Source of the DNA: Siphonodentalium dalli
Taxonomy: Eukaryota > Mollusca > Scaphopoda > Gadilida > Siphonodentaliidae
Direction: 5' to 3'
Assembly (NCBI GenBank): GCA_032622095.1
Contig: CP136067.1
Location: forward strand, 97,146,707 to 97,210,706
Length of the DNA: 64,000 bases
Part shown: positions 32,860 to 44,059 of the stretch, piece by piece
How positions within the stretch are numbered: the stretch's first letter is position 1
Layout of the letters: every line of letters starts with the position of its first letter
The notes under the pieces: generated by a model
Told to the model about the DNA's origin: nothing
Seen by the model: the letters and a program-made list of their open reading frames with translations, nothing else
The model's database searches: none
Made by a program: the position numbers and the translations under genes

Positions 32860-34139
32860 CTATACCGAGGATGCATATCCCAACACTGGACGGATATATG
32901 ACAAGTATATACGCTCAAGGGTTCTCCTGTCCAAAATGAATTTATACTTTCTCAGTATATTCATTCGGCTGGTGGCTTGATTTTCAATATCAGTCATGTG
33001 ATCCTTCCACGTACCGTTTCTGTTGAATGTAAGACCTAAATGATTGTGAGTTTCGACTTCTACAATATCCTTGCCCGACTTCTGAAATGGAGGGTGGTCG
33101 ATTATGTTATTTGTCAATTATACTAAAAGTTATTCTGTTTTCATGGGATTATATTTCAATAGCCATTTTGAGACCATTCGAAATCAGACTAATATCGTTG
33201 TTGATTACCTCTACGGCAATAACTGGGTCTTCAGTGGATAGAAATAAAGATGTATCATCGGCAAACAGCCTTATATTGCACGTAACGTTGTCTACAATAG
33301 CATTAATGTAGATTAAACAAAGAGGGCAAGTAAGGATCCCTGGGAACACCACCTGAGACACGCCTCCAACAGGAATTCGAGTTTGAAACGATTACTCGCT
33401 GATGCCGCTTGTCCAAATATTTTGGTATTAGATCATATGTTGGGCCGGCATTTCCCATTCTTTTCAGCTTAAATAGTAAGCCACGATGCCACACCTTGTC
33501 GAATGCCTTGCTGATATCTCAGAAAAAAGCATCTCATTTCTTTGCTACTATCAAGAGAAGATATTGCATAATGGTAAACATCTGTTAATTGAAATACTGT
33601 TCTATCTTGCGGAGTGAATCCCGACTTAAGGTTTGTTAGAAGCATATTATCTCTTAACTGTTCATTCATGTGAAGGTATATACAGTTTTGGAAAACTTGG
33701 ACAGACAAGAGAGAAGAGAAACTGGGCGATAATTACTTGGGCCGGTGGGATCGTCTTTGTTGTATATGGGACATACATTTGCCATTTTCCATTCAGGCGG
33801 GAAGAAAGATTTTTTGAGAAATTTCTTGAAATTAAATTCTAGCAGATGCACACAGTTTAAATATCCTTGGACTAATTCGGTCAGGGTCACTAGCCATTGC
33901 AGATTCAATACTTTTTAGTGATTAATATATTTCCTCGCTTGCAATAACGAATCTAGCCAGTCTGGATTGAGTTTTGTAGTCAAATGCGGTAATTCTACTC
34001 TGTCTTCGTTCGGGAGGGCAGCAATCGAACAACAATATTTATTAAAAATCTCAGCTTTTGATGCATTGTTGGTTGTAATCGAATCCCCATTTTTTAATGC
34101 CGGTATGTTTTTCCTGTCAGGGCCCATGAGTTGATTCAT
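32860..34139 (-). pseudogene. Reverse transcriptase fragments of the decayed LINE
   Basis: Fragments 34139-33915 (linker), 33908-33666 (PEWKMANVCPIYNKDD, SNYRPVSLLSCLSKF), 33708-33469, 33494-33303 (HRGLLFKLKRMG), 33361-33149 (NIRLFADDTSLFLSTEDPV) and 33117-32860 (thumb region, SYIRPVLGYASSV) follow in order with frame changes. The catalytic block is FADD. The GVPQGS block is damaged (GGVPRDPYLP). Confidence 0.85.
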
Positions 34140-34454
34140 AGTTTTCCTCCAAAGTGATGATTCTGCGAAGAAATTTCAAGTACTGACTGTGTTTTATTGA
34201 TTTGTCTCTGCTTGGCACTCTTTATACAAGAGGTGACCTCGTTCCTCTTGGATTTATATCGGACACAGGCATGATCTTGTGCTTAGGGTATGAATATAGT
34301 CGCCTTCTTTGTCACCCAACAGGTTCGTCTTGTTGTATTGAAGCTGTTTTATTTGGTATGTATTTTGAGGCTAAGTGATTTATGTTTTCTGTTAACGTGT
34401 TTGCTACACGTGTATACTCTATCTCAGATAATTCTAAATTATAATTCCATTGTT

Positions 34455-35150
34455 GGAGATCGTTGTTTATTGTCCGCCGATCCAACGGGTTCGGAGGACT
34501 ATTATAATCAGCATGTGCGTGCGTGCGTGCGTCCGTCCGTCCGTCCGTCCGTCCGAGGTTTAACGGGTGATAAATTTAGTTAGAGTGAACCAAATTAAAT
34601 TAAATTTGGTATGTGGGTTTACTAGCAGAAAAGACAGGTCAAGTTCGAATTCTGGTTCCGTCCGCCAATTTTCACCAGAGTTATGTCCCTTTTTACTTAG
34701 AATTTGACCGTCTGTTAACATTTTTGGTTTCCGACCGATAACTCCAGTTTGGATTATTTTATCTGAACCAAAGTTGGTATGTCTATTTTCCAGCTAAAGA
34801 TACAGGCCAAGTTCGAATATGGGTTCCGTCCAATTATTTTTACATGAGTTACGGCCCTTTTTCGACTTAGAATTTGACCGTCTGCTAACATTTTTGGTTT
34901 CCGACCGATAACTCCAGTTTGAATTATTTGATCTGAATCAAAGTTGGTAAGTGTCTTTCTCCCAGCAAAACACAGGTCAAGATCGAATTCGGGTTCCGCC
35001 CGCCAATTTTCACCAGAGTTATGTCCCTTTTTTACTTAGAAATGTTTGCCAAGTTGAGGTTTCCGGATGATAACTTTAGTAAATGTGTACTGAATGAAAT
35101 TAAATTTGGTATGTAGGTTTACTAGCACTAAAGACAGGTTTTTAAGCGCA
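34455..35150. mobile_element. Repeat element with CCGT run and 168-bp internal tandem repeats, inserted in the LINE
   Basis: The left part has a run of GTGC and GTCC tetranucleotides (34515-34553). Then come about 3.5 units of ~168 bp starting near 34555, 34726, 34896 and 35059, sharing GGTTTCCGACCGATAACTCC, TTGGTATGT, ACAGGTCAAGTTCGAAT, GGTTCCG and AGTTATGTCCCTTTTT. This layout (microsatellite-like end, then 160-170-bp tandem repeats) is known from non-autonomous pearl/Helitron-type elements of bivalves. A candidate 5' end is A|TCAGCATG at 34507/34508; no CTAG hairpin end is visible on the right. Confidence 0.6.
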
Positions 35151-35944
35151 AACAACGGTCGTATCAAGCCGACACTTAGAGGCGGACATGAGGTCTACCG
35201 ACCTTTTATTGCAGTAAAATCTCCCACATCACAATTCGATTCTCTTCGCTTGATGACGCGATTCGATTTCACTACGTTTAGACTTAATATTGGGCAGCGG
35301 TGGTATCGAACCCGGTCAGCAAAAAAGAAAGGGTACAGTATTCCATATGATTCGACAAGAAGTGGTTTATTGGTTATACATAAGTCAAGAAGTAACAATG
35401 AGCTTTCAGTAAAATAATGTCGGTTCTTTGATAATTTACGTCAGTCCAATCTTATTGGCGTTTTTCAGTTTCTAAAACATTTGAATTAAAATCCCAAACG
35501 ACCACGACATGCGATTAATGGTTATTGTCCATTAATTTTTCGATGGAAGAATCCGGTGTTCGATAATAAGTTTCAAGCAGAAAGTGCGATGCTGGAGAAC
35601 AATTTCAAGCAATACGAATTCTACACCGAATGTTCCAAATCTCGGCGTATTTTGGAGTTTAAAGAAATTGCTAAATATACTGCGATACCAATACCATGCG
35701 ATGAGCGATTAAATCTCTCAGGATTGTGGAATCCAGGGATAACAGTTTCCGAATCTGATGCGTCATAAGAAAGCCATGTTTCTGCGAATGCTGCGATGCC
35801 ATAATCTACTATTTCAGCAGACAATGTATCAAGTTTGGGTTTTATGCTCTGAATATTTAGGCACATCAATAATAATTTTCTATCAGTTTTTGTATCAGAC
35901 AAAGAGGGACCCGGGTTCAAATGCAAGTCAGATGCTTGCTTCAA

Positions 35945-36877
35945 GATTGATTAAGCGTTTCTATCATAGCTCGCATTATATTGGATATAGACTATTTTAT
36001 TACTCTTGAACTGTATGTTTTAATATTTTTGAGAACATTTCGAGTTATCTTACTTAATTGCAATCCAATTCTGATTGGGGATTTCAGAGACGATTCTATG
36101 TCAATGTAATGATGTGTCTTTGTGAGCAAAAAATTAAATAAGACTGATTGCTATAAGGCCCCAAACGTTCCGTGCAATCAGGTAAAAACGAAAGAAAATC
36201 GAGAATGCAATGTCTCTTGGGACACATATCCTCTGCATTAGTATGTATGTTATTATTGTCGATGAAGACAACATATCTAAATTCTTCTAGTTAGTATCCT
36301 TAAGTGCCCTCGAGTAGTATAAGTCATTGCCCTATGTGTCATAATGTCAGTCATTATTGAGTGAAACTGAAATTAAAGGTCGACTCTGATGGTATGAAAC
36401 AAGGACAAGAACTAGGATGTGACAGTCGATGGTTGGGGAGCACACAGACAGAGTAGCAACGGTGAGCAAACAATTCAGCAATGAGATCAACATAATGTGC
36501 ATAATGTTGAGCATATATTGAATACAAGTATTCCGGTTAACGGCATTCGGTATGATATATTCGATAAATAATTCTGCTTTAAATCAGACAATTTTCTCGT
36601 TGTGCCTTCTTTTATAACGATGAATTCAACTGGCTTAATTTCTATTTCTTTCCAAAGGGGGTGTTTGTTTTATCTGTTTCTTTAAGAGAAAAAAGTAGTG
36701 AATATAGTTGACATTTAAATAATTCACTCAAATTCACTCAACTGGACAAGCAGTTGCCATATATGACTTTATGGCGTAAATAAAGAATGAAACAGGCGCG
36801 TAAAGTTGGTCCGCACAGGAACAACTTGTAATGCCCGGGAAGTAGACGTGGCTTAAATCATGCCGAATGCTGAAGGG
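35945..36877. other. No gene seen
   Basis: AT-rich sequence upstream of the LINE and of the promoter-like block; no supported feature. Confidence 0.3.
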
Positions 36878-36983
36878 TATATAGCGTCATGGTTGAAATT
36901 CAATTTATGTTTGTTCCTTCGAGCAGTATCCAAGGTTCCAGACAACACCAAGAGCAGTCAGGAACATTGGACCCACCTCCAAG
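36878..36983 (+). promoter_or_regulatory. Possible TATA promoter and untranslated first exon
   Basis: GGGTATATAGC (TATATA at 36878-36883) is followed about 30 bp later by sequence without ATG. A GC-richer stretch CCAGACAACACCAAGAGCAG follows and ends at a strong donor CCTCCAAG|GTACAC (GT at 36984). That is the layout of a TATA promoter with a non-coding first exon. No downstream exon of the same gene could be assigned, so this is tentative. Confidence 0.25.
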
Positions 36984-37762
36984 GTACACACACATGTACA
37001 GTATGTAATTAAGAAAATACAGAGTATATAATCGTGCCTGTATAACAGTTCCATATAATTTGAATAATCATATCTGAGTCATAACTGTACATCAATCTTG
37101 AATTGTAATGTTGCTGATCTGATCCTAAACGTGACAAAGATGGCCAAATGAATTTTTATACCCCTCACTCCGATGAATGCCAGCCATTTCAAGACCATGA
37201 CTCTAATTTACATGAGATTTCACAAGGACATAGGAATATGATTGAACATTTTTTGGCATTACATCCATATTTTTAAAAGACATATTTGATTGAGAAAATT
37301 ACTGGCAAGTGAGCGAAAATATGCCAATCACAGGAAGTCAAAACTAATAAAGCAAACAAATATAATTATTGTGTCATCTTATAGATTAGGACTCTAGGAT
37401 GAGAGGGACCATCATTTTGTAAAATAACTCACCTTTTTTTTTTAGCTACAACTTCATTGAGTTCAATGCACCCTCCGTCAGTTGAATACAAATATGTGGC
37501 CATTTGCTTTTTGGGGCTATTATTTGTGTCAGAAGCCAAATTGGCAATGAAGTGAGCTGGATCATAATGATGTATAAGGCTGTCTATTTTGCCCCTGTTT
37601 CAGCTATAACTCAATCAAAACTATTACTTTATAACATATTTAAGCAAAAAATTACACTGTAAGCTATATTTCCAACATTCCCTAAGATATCAGATGCATC
37701 ATATAGTGTGATACTGGTGCATTGTGACACAAATGGCCTGGCATACATTCATATAAGAAATG
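36984..37762. other. No gene seen
   Basis: AT-rich sequence; would be intron if the preceding donor is real. Confidence 0.3.
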
Positions 37763-37900
37763 AACGGCGGTTTCAATGTTGTCATGGGATTTTGACCGCG
37801 AGAAAAATTCAGCAAACTGCATGAACCCCGAAGGGGTTCATGCCGAGTTTGCTGATTTTTTATCGCGGTCAAAACCCATGACCACGTTGAATCCGCCGTT
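37763..37900. mobile_element. 138-bp near-perfect palindrome
   Basis: The left arm AACGGCGGTTTCAATGTTGT through TTTTGACCGCGA and CAGCAAACT reaches the centre ATGAACCCCGAAGGGGTTCAT (37821-37841), and the right arm mirrors it to ATCCGCCGTT. The arms are about 67 bp with few mismatches and almost no loop. It is probably a minimal foldback element. Its transcript would form a long hairpin. Confidence 0.8.
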
Positions 37901-38345
37901 TATTATTTATATTTATATACCTACGCTCTTTAAAACACTTCTCCAAATATGTCCGTTATTTCGTCAAAAACACCTTTTCAAATATCTCCGTTATTTCGTT
38001 TATAAAAATAATTTCCTATTTCTATATTTCGGCCTATTTCGCTGTATTTTCCTATTTCGATTTATTGTACCATTTCGCTGTATTTTCATATTTCGCTTTT
38101 TCGTTGTATTTCATATTTCGATAATTCGCTATATTTGACATATTATGGGATATGGGATTATATGATAACCACCATTCTGATAGTCAATCGAACATATCGT
38201 GCCACCCGTGCTCGCGATCAGATGCCACTAGCCATCCAATCGTGAACCTCGATTACATATTGTTTGCTATTAAATCCTTGGCGTATTGGCTGACTAGATA
38301 CTCAAGCAGTCGGTAATGTCCGACAATTCCCGGTGATTTCCGGGA
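37901..38345. repeat. Degenerate TATTTCG-rich low-complexity stretch
   Basis: From 37920 to 38140 the phrases CTCCGTTATTTCG, CCTATTTCG, TTTCGCTGTATTTTC and ATATTTCG recur in a loose ~20-25-bp rhythm. The open frame running through it (ending at 38138) is Phe/Leu/Tyr-rich and not supported as a gene. The remainder is unique sequence. Confidence 0.45.
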
Positions 38346-38421
38346 CCAATGTATTCATAAACCTATGAACGACATTGGAAGTGACGTCACGTTACGTTCA
38401 TAGGTTTATGAACGCATTGGA
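38346..38421. mobile_element. Short palindromic element with TGACGTCA in its loop
   Basis: TTCATAAACCTATGAACG (38354-38371) is perfectly mirrored by CGTTCATAGGTTTATGAA (38395-38412), and the arms extend outward to CCAATG and CATTGG with two mismatches. The 23-bp loop contains TGACGTCA (38382-38389), the canonical CRE/ATF palindrome. Confidence 0.65.
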
Positions 38422-40824
38422 TAAGGGGGCGTGTCTACCGTAACGCTATGGGGAAATCGGAAGAGATATCAGGTGTATGTAAATATACTTCAGAGATTTT
38501 CTAACAGAAATTACCGCAGACACTTGAAAAAACAACACTGATAAGCTATTATAATTTGACATAATTATAGTATAATTACACCTAATATTTTAAAGATAAT
38601 ATTTTAAACTCATTTAGTCATCCATGAAACCAAAACCAAAACGAGATTTCGACATGTTTTTATTTTTCTGAGAAACAATACAACATCCCTAAACATGAGT
38701 TTGGATGACCGATTGCGCAGTTATCTATAACAGCATGAATTACAGATGTTGTAGATTATTTTCGGTATGTATGGCGCGTGTAAACTTATTTGTATTGCTT
38801 TTAAAAAGAATAGTTCCCATCTGCAAAGCTCTGCAAAGAGTAAAACGCATGCAACAATAAAATATATTTGGGAAAGACTGGGAATCCATACCCTCTAATA
38901 AAATATACATATTATTTCATAAATTCTGTTTATACATGATTACCGTATATTAGGTTGTCAATCTAATGCATATTCAGGTATTTTGCCATGTGTAAAGACA
39001 ACAATTATTTAAAGAGTGAACTATTTCATACAAATTTTCGTTTGGAGGGTATTCCGAGTTTTTAGTCACGTGATGTTTACATTCCATTTTGTCAAAGTTT
39101 GCCTTCAAATATATCTTTTTCATCGGCGATGTTCTAATGTTAGTTTTGTCATAAAGTACTTAAATAGGCCAATGGGTGGTGATTATATATTCTCAGATGC
39201 TAATATATGTCAACTAAAAATTTAAATTTCCTATTTATCGAGTGTTGTTAATACGATCACAATTTACACGGTGAATTTATGACAAAAGAAACAAAACGAA
39301 AAAGCAATGTCCCTCTCAATATATTGGAAAATCATAGGACATATCGGTAAACAATTATACTAAAAACATGCAGTAACTTTACAGATATGAGTATCGTAAC
39401 ATATTGCAACAAAAAACACTCGTTAATAATTATCCTGTAAGATGGAACAACACTTTACATTTCAAAATGATCTATGTTTTATTATTATTATATTGTATTG
39501 GTTATTTGTGGCCATTTTGCAAACATTACAGTGAATTATAGTTAATTATTTTATAACATTCCGGCCATATTGCAAGAAATTTTAACTCTGTCACGTTTAG
39601 GATATCCTTCAAATTAGAAATGTCGAAAAATCTTGATTGAAATAAAAAACAGCGGTGTTTGAACAAGATATCAATAAATTAGCAATTAGATCACTCGAAA
39701 ATCTTGGACCAAATTAGTTGTATGCCAAATTGCGATAATATATATGTAAACTTACCAGAATACGGCCGGAATATCTGACTAGAAGCAGCTTGAAGGACAA
39801 AATCCATCAAAACTGTCGGCTGCAACAGAAATGGTTAGAAGGAGTTAAATAAGTAGAATTACACCCAATCTCGAATACGAGTTAAAAAAATTCTTGCGCG
39901 CGATTGGCGAATAATATGTCAAATAAATTTACTAATTTAAGAAATATAACATCCACTGCATGTAAAAAAGTGAGCGTTTCCTAGACTGAAATGCGTTCGT
40001 GTTCAAACAATGGCTGGAGATCGTGGCTGTGTATTGGCTTTCGTCAGACTGTCAAATTCCGTGCAAAATGTGGGATAGTGTGGAAAACGTATGTTGATTT
40101 TTGAAAAAGGCATGGCTGGAAAGGTTCCCCCCTGTGCGAACACATGCCCAAATGGTTGGTCTTTAGGAAGGCATGCATCGTGCACTTCTGAACTCGAGAA
40201 TTTAGCATGGGCGTGGTAAAACGTTAACACTGTGGCCTATGGAAAACATTTAGTTCCTTCTAACCAAATGCTTGCGGCTAATAACGTGACCACCGTAAAG
40301 GGACATAATCCATCAAGCGCAAAAAACATCAGAAACTGTTTTAAATGCTGTGCGCTGACTATCCACATGGATATTACATCAGAAAATATTATTAGATCTT
40401 TATTGGGTGTAGGCAGGAGCAGTGTATATGTATATTTCTCCTCACAACTTATCACAACTTACCTTAAAATATCCATGAAGACTCGTCTAAGTGAGAACTT
40501 TCAATAAACGATCCTGTCTTGTCCACGAGTGAGTATCAGGAGAGGCCGGTCGTCGTTACGTCAACAGGGTATTTTAATAAGATGATACAAGCAAGGATAT
40601 ATCTTGGAATGCTATGGTATAATAGAAGACTGCTAATAGTGATAGTATTCCATAAGGTATCATCATCTGATTATTGAAACAAAACATGCGAGGTTGTTTC
40701 ACAACACGTCACGTACACTCATTTTAATGAACGTGTACGATGTGGAATTTGATCTGGTGTTGGTGACCCCGAAGACGACGAAAAGATGACGATTACTATG
40801 ATCATGATGATGATGATAATTATA
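38422..40824. other. Intergenic, no gene seen
   Basis: About 2.4 kb without supported genes. A small inverted repeat CGTACACTCATTTTAATGAACGTGTACG-like (about 40711-40740) and GAT-rich sequence precede the next element. Confidence 0.3.
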
Positions 40825-41464
40825 TCCGTCGAGCCGTCTGTCCGTCCGTCCGTCTAGCCGTCCGTCCGTCCGTCCGTCTGTGAAACTTGGCACCGACATC
40901 AACCACCATGGGAACCTGTGCACCTGCGATTATGACGTTTGTCGGACTTTTTTGTGTGGAGTTATCCCAATTTTTCGACTTAGAATTTTTTTGCAACATG
41001 CATAATTTTGTCCCAGCTTTTATTCCTACATTTTTAGGTCAATGTTTTTTAATCTTGGCACTGATATTTAGTATCATGGGAACCTATGCACCTGCGATTA
41101 TGACGTCTGTCCGACTTTTTGTTGTGGAGTTATTCCCCTTTTTCGACTTAGACCATTTTCGCAACATGCATAATTTTGTCCGAGCTTTTATTTTTGGTGG
41201 AGTTAGCCCCCTTTTTCAACATACAAAATCTTATCAAAATGCACAATTTTGTCCGAGTTTTTATTCACCATTTTTCAATCAATATGTTTTATGATTAGGA
41301 TTAAGGGTTAAGAGGTTCAAGATTAGTGTTAGGGTTTAGGGGATTTAGGGTTACCTGTTCACATACTTTCAGTGCCCAATATACAGTAATGGCTACTACA
41401 TGCAAATAACACGTTGAATACGGGGGGTATACCTCAGTCCCATCTGGGACAGGCCCATCTCTAG
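40825..41464 (+). mobile_element. Non-autonomous Helitron-like element (e)
   Basis: The 5' end reads A|TCCGTCGAGCCGTCTGTCCG. The body has two and a half ~175-bp repeats (shared: CATGGGAACCT, TGCACCTGCGATTATGACG, TTTTTCGACTTAGA, GCAACATGCATAATTTTGTC). The 3' end is the perfect hairpin GTCCCATCTGGGAC (41437-41450), an 11-nt spacer, then CTAG (41461-41464) followed by T. Both ends fit insertion between A and T. The long open frame 40887-41294 crosses the tandem repeats and is not a gene. Confidence 0.65.
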
Positions 41465-42685
41465 TTTTAAATTTTGACGATGATGGTCATGACGACGGCG
41501 ACAACGACGGTGATAATGATAAGGTGATGATGATTATAATTATTATGATGGTGTGGACAGTGATTTTGATTATGGCGACGACGACTATTGTGATGCTGGT
41601 AATGGTCCCGACGACAACACTGATGATGTTGGGGATAATGATGCTAGAGATCAAATGAACACACCGTCCAAAAACTGTTTGAATGTTCAAAATATTGGTG
41701 ATCCGAGAGATCAGAAAGTGACGTCATCCCTTATTGCCCCACAATCCCCAGTATCAATGAGTATAGGCCCTTCGGTAACATATCTTCATGACAATCAAGT
41801 CGTCGAGAAGCCAGCAGATGTGGTCCCGAGTCATTATATCATACATATACTACACGTGAACATCAGAGCTTTGATAGTCAAACTCTTCTGCATTTTTATT
41901 ATTTTCACGTATACGTATGTCGAATATGATGCCAAAATTATCCAACATATATGCACGAGGCCGCTGTACTTTATTATTGCTTATTGATGTAATTTCAATT
42001 GTAAATATGTTTTCGGTGTCCATTTTGAAAATCCAAGATGGATGCCAGGGAACAATGTTGAGTTGCTTGTTAAGTGAATGTTACAAATCCATCCATACTC
42101 ATTCAGTGGTGAATTTTCAATTGATAATTATTTGTTATGGACGCATATATTCCAATCAATGGACAACTAATTGAATATAATTTTATTGGTGGCCATTTGA
42201 AAAATCCAAGACGTTCGCCAGGCGGCGTCGTAAAAATGGAGACATGGAACCATTTAATTTAAACCGAGTGAGGTGAACACTTTCCAAAAATATGTAGATT
42301 TCGTAATCCACACGAAATAAAAACTTCACTTTGAATCAATACTTTAAGGGGTACTGTAAGCAAAACCATCTCCTTTTATACTCATCAGAATATAAATAAA
42401 TATATAAAAATATAAAATAAATACATTTCAGCAGTAGATCAGTGCAAAATACAGTCGTCTGCCAGTCATAAATTCATTATCATTATTATTACCATGTTGT
42501 CTGCGTCGTCCATAGAGCACACGAGTGTATTTTGCACTCATCCATGGCTCAAATTCATTCATTTGTTGCATAAACTCTATATATGTTGATTATAAAAGGA
42601 GTTGGTCCCATAAATGGCGGAATTAGTGTACAGCACCCTTTAATGAAACGTACAATATTCCATGCATATCACACTGATACGTTGA
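41465..42685. other. GAT/GAC-rich stretch, then no gene seen
   Basis: The segment 41475-41640 is rich in GATGAT/GACGAC triplets and codes for an Asp-rich run in one frame (open to 41987). The rest of that frame has no domain, no acceptor is evident and no paralogue is seen, so I do not call it. The remainder has no supported feature. Confidence 0.35.
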
Positions 42686-43250
42686 TAGCTTGTTTAGATT
42701 ATCTCGTCAGGCTCGCATAATAGGTGAATACAATTAAACGTTATCCCACACGGGGTGCATGGATCGCACGATTATATTATCTCGCGAGGCTCGCATAATA
42801 GGTGAATACAATTAAACGTTATCCCACACGGGGTTCAGGGATCGCGCGTTTAGAATATCTCGTCAGGCTAGCATAATAGGTGAATACAATTATAAGTGAT
42901 CCCACACGGGGTGCATGGATCGCACGATTATATTATCTCGTCAGGCTAACATAATAGGTGAATACAATTATACGTTATCCCACACGGGGTTCAGGGATCG
43001 CGCGATTATATTATCCCGTCAGGCTCGCAGAATAGGTGAATACAATTATACGTTATCCCACACGGGGTTCACGGATCGCGCTATAACATTATCTCGCCAG
43101 GCTAGCATAATAGGTGAATACAATTATACGTTATATCACAATGCGTGCACGGATCGCGCGATTATGTTATCTCGCCAGGTTAGTATAATAGGTGTATACA
43201 ATTAAAAGTTATCCCACATTTGGTGCATGGATCGCGCGGTTAGGTTATCA
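42686..43250. repeat. 78-bp satellite, about 7 units
   Basis: TAGGTG recurs at 42721, 42799, 42877, 42955, 43033, 43111 and 43189, an exact 78-bp period. The unit contains CTCGTCAGGCTCGCATAATA, GGTGAATACAATTA, CGTTATCCCACACGGGGT and CATGGATCGCGCGATTATAT. The later units are open in one frame (26-codon repeat ILSRQ.IIGEYNYTL) because 78 is divisible by three. The first units carry in-frame stops (CAATTAAAC), so it is read as a satellite, not a gene. Confidence 0.9.
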
Positions 43251-44059
43251 TTGCTTTACTTACTTGCATCTTTCTTAGGGTGCATTTACATTGCTATAGA
43301 ACTGTACACAGATCTACACGCAGACTAGTGTAAACGGGTTGATATAGAAATGCACACAGAAAGAAAACGGTATTAGTTCGTGTGAGCAAAACCGTGTCCG
43401 CTATACGTCACGGTCAACGCCGAAGCATTATGACAGGCAAATCTGTTTTGATTATTTGTTAGATACAACTCCTTACTCAGTTTAACAACACAATTTAAAA
43501 AAAAATTTAAATTAAATTTTTTCTTATTTTTAAATCAGTTTTAGAACAGTTGCGAACAGACGGACATACATATATACAGCTCCTATACAAATATACATGT
43601 AAATACACCAAATTTTGTCTTTGTGGGTAAAGCATCTGGCAGAATATCTACCACAAACAAAGTATTAAACAGCGCGGGAAACTCGTGTTGAGCGACATGC
43701 CCTTTGTCAGATTGATTTAAACCCACAAAGAGATCGGATTAATGGTCAATGAGCGATACTTGTTTCTCAATTAATAAATCCAATGAGCGTGCACGCGTTC
43801 GCGATAATTTATGACATGTCAATAACCATTATATCGGCTTGTCTTTTGGTCCGATAAGGTAAGAGGATAGATTGACTGTATGCTCATATTCAGTCTAACG
43901 TACACTGCCATATACTTGCCTCATATCTGAGGAGAAACACAGTGCAAGGCCATTACAATTATTCCTTCCACAACACAGTTCCTGGGCATATACGCTATAC
44001 TGTATAACCAAATCGAGTTGTCAATTAGCTGGTAACTGAACGACAAAAACGCCCCCTTA
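43251..44059. other. No gene seen
   Basis: Unique sequence with A/T-rich low complexity at 43495-43540; no supported feature. Confidence 0.3.

Larger units (their letters stand above)
32781..35944 (-). mobile_element. Decayed LINE, interrupted by a repeat element
   Basis: On the minus strand the order is: endonuclease start (35944-35621: NIQSIKPKLDTLSAE, AFAETWLS), a WDFN piece standing for GDFN (near 35490), the endonuclease end (35398-35195: LDLCITNKP, RVRYHRCPI), an insertion (34455-35150), then linker and reverse transcriptase pieces (34139-32860) with SNYRPVSLLS, FDKVWHRGLL, LFADDTSLF and LGLTFNRNGTWKDH. Several frameshifts make it dead. Motifs fit the Jockey/CR1 supergroup, and the RVRYH phrase is shared with the fragment at 52-53.5 kb. 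Confidence 0.85.

Noticed and set aside
37776-38138. 120-residue frame rich in Phe and Leu
   Set aside because: It begins inside the 138-bp palindrome and runs through TATTTCG-type low-complexity DNA.
40887-41294. 135-residue frame
   Set aside because: It crosses the tandem repeats of Helitron-like element e.
41553-41987. Asp-rich 144-residue protein
   Set aside because: The acidic part comes from GAT/GAC low-complexity DNA; the remainder has no domain or splice context.
42915-43205. 96-residue repeat protein
   Set aside because: It lies in the 78-bp satellite; neighbouring units have stops in the same frame and there are no splice sites or start context.
42686-43250. CRISPR-like array
   Set aside because: Units are contiguous 78-bp repeats without unique spacers, in animal DNA; this is a satellite.
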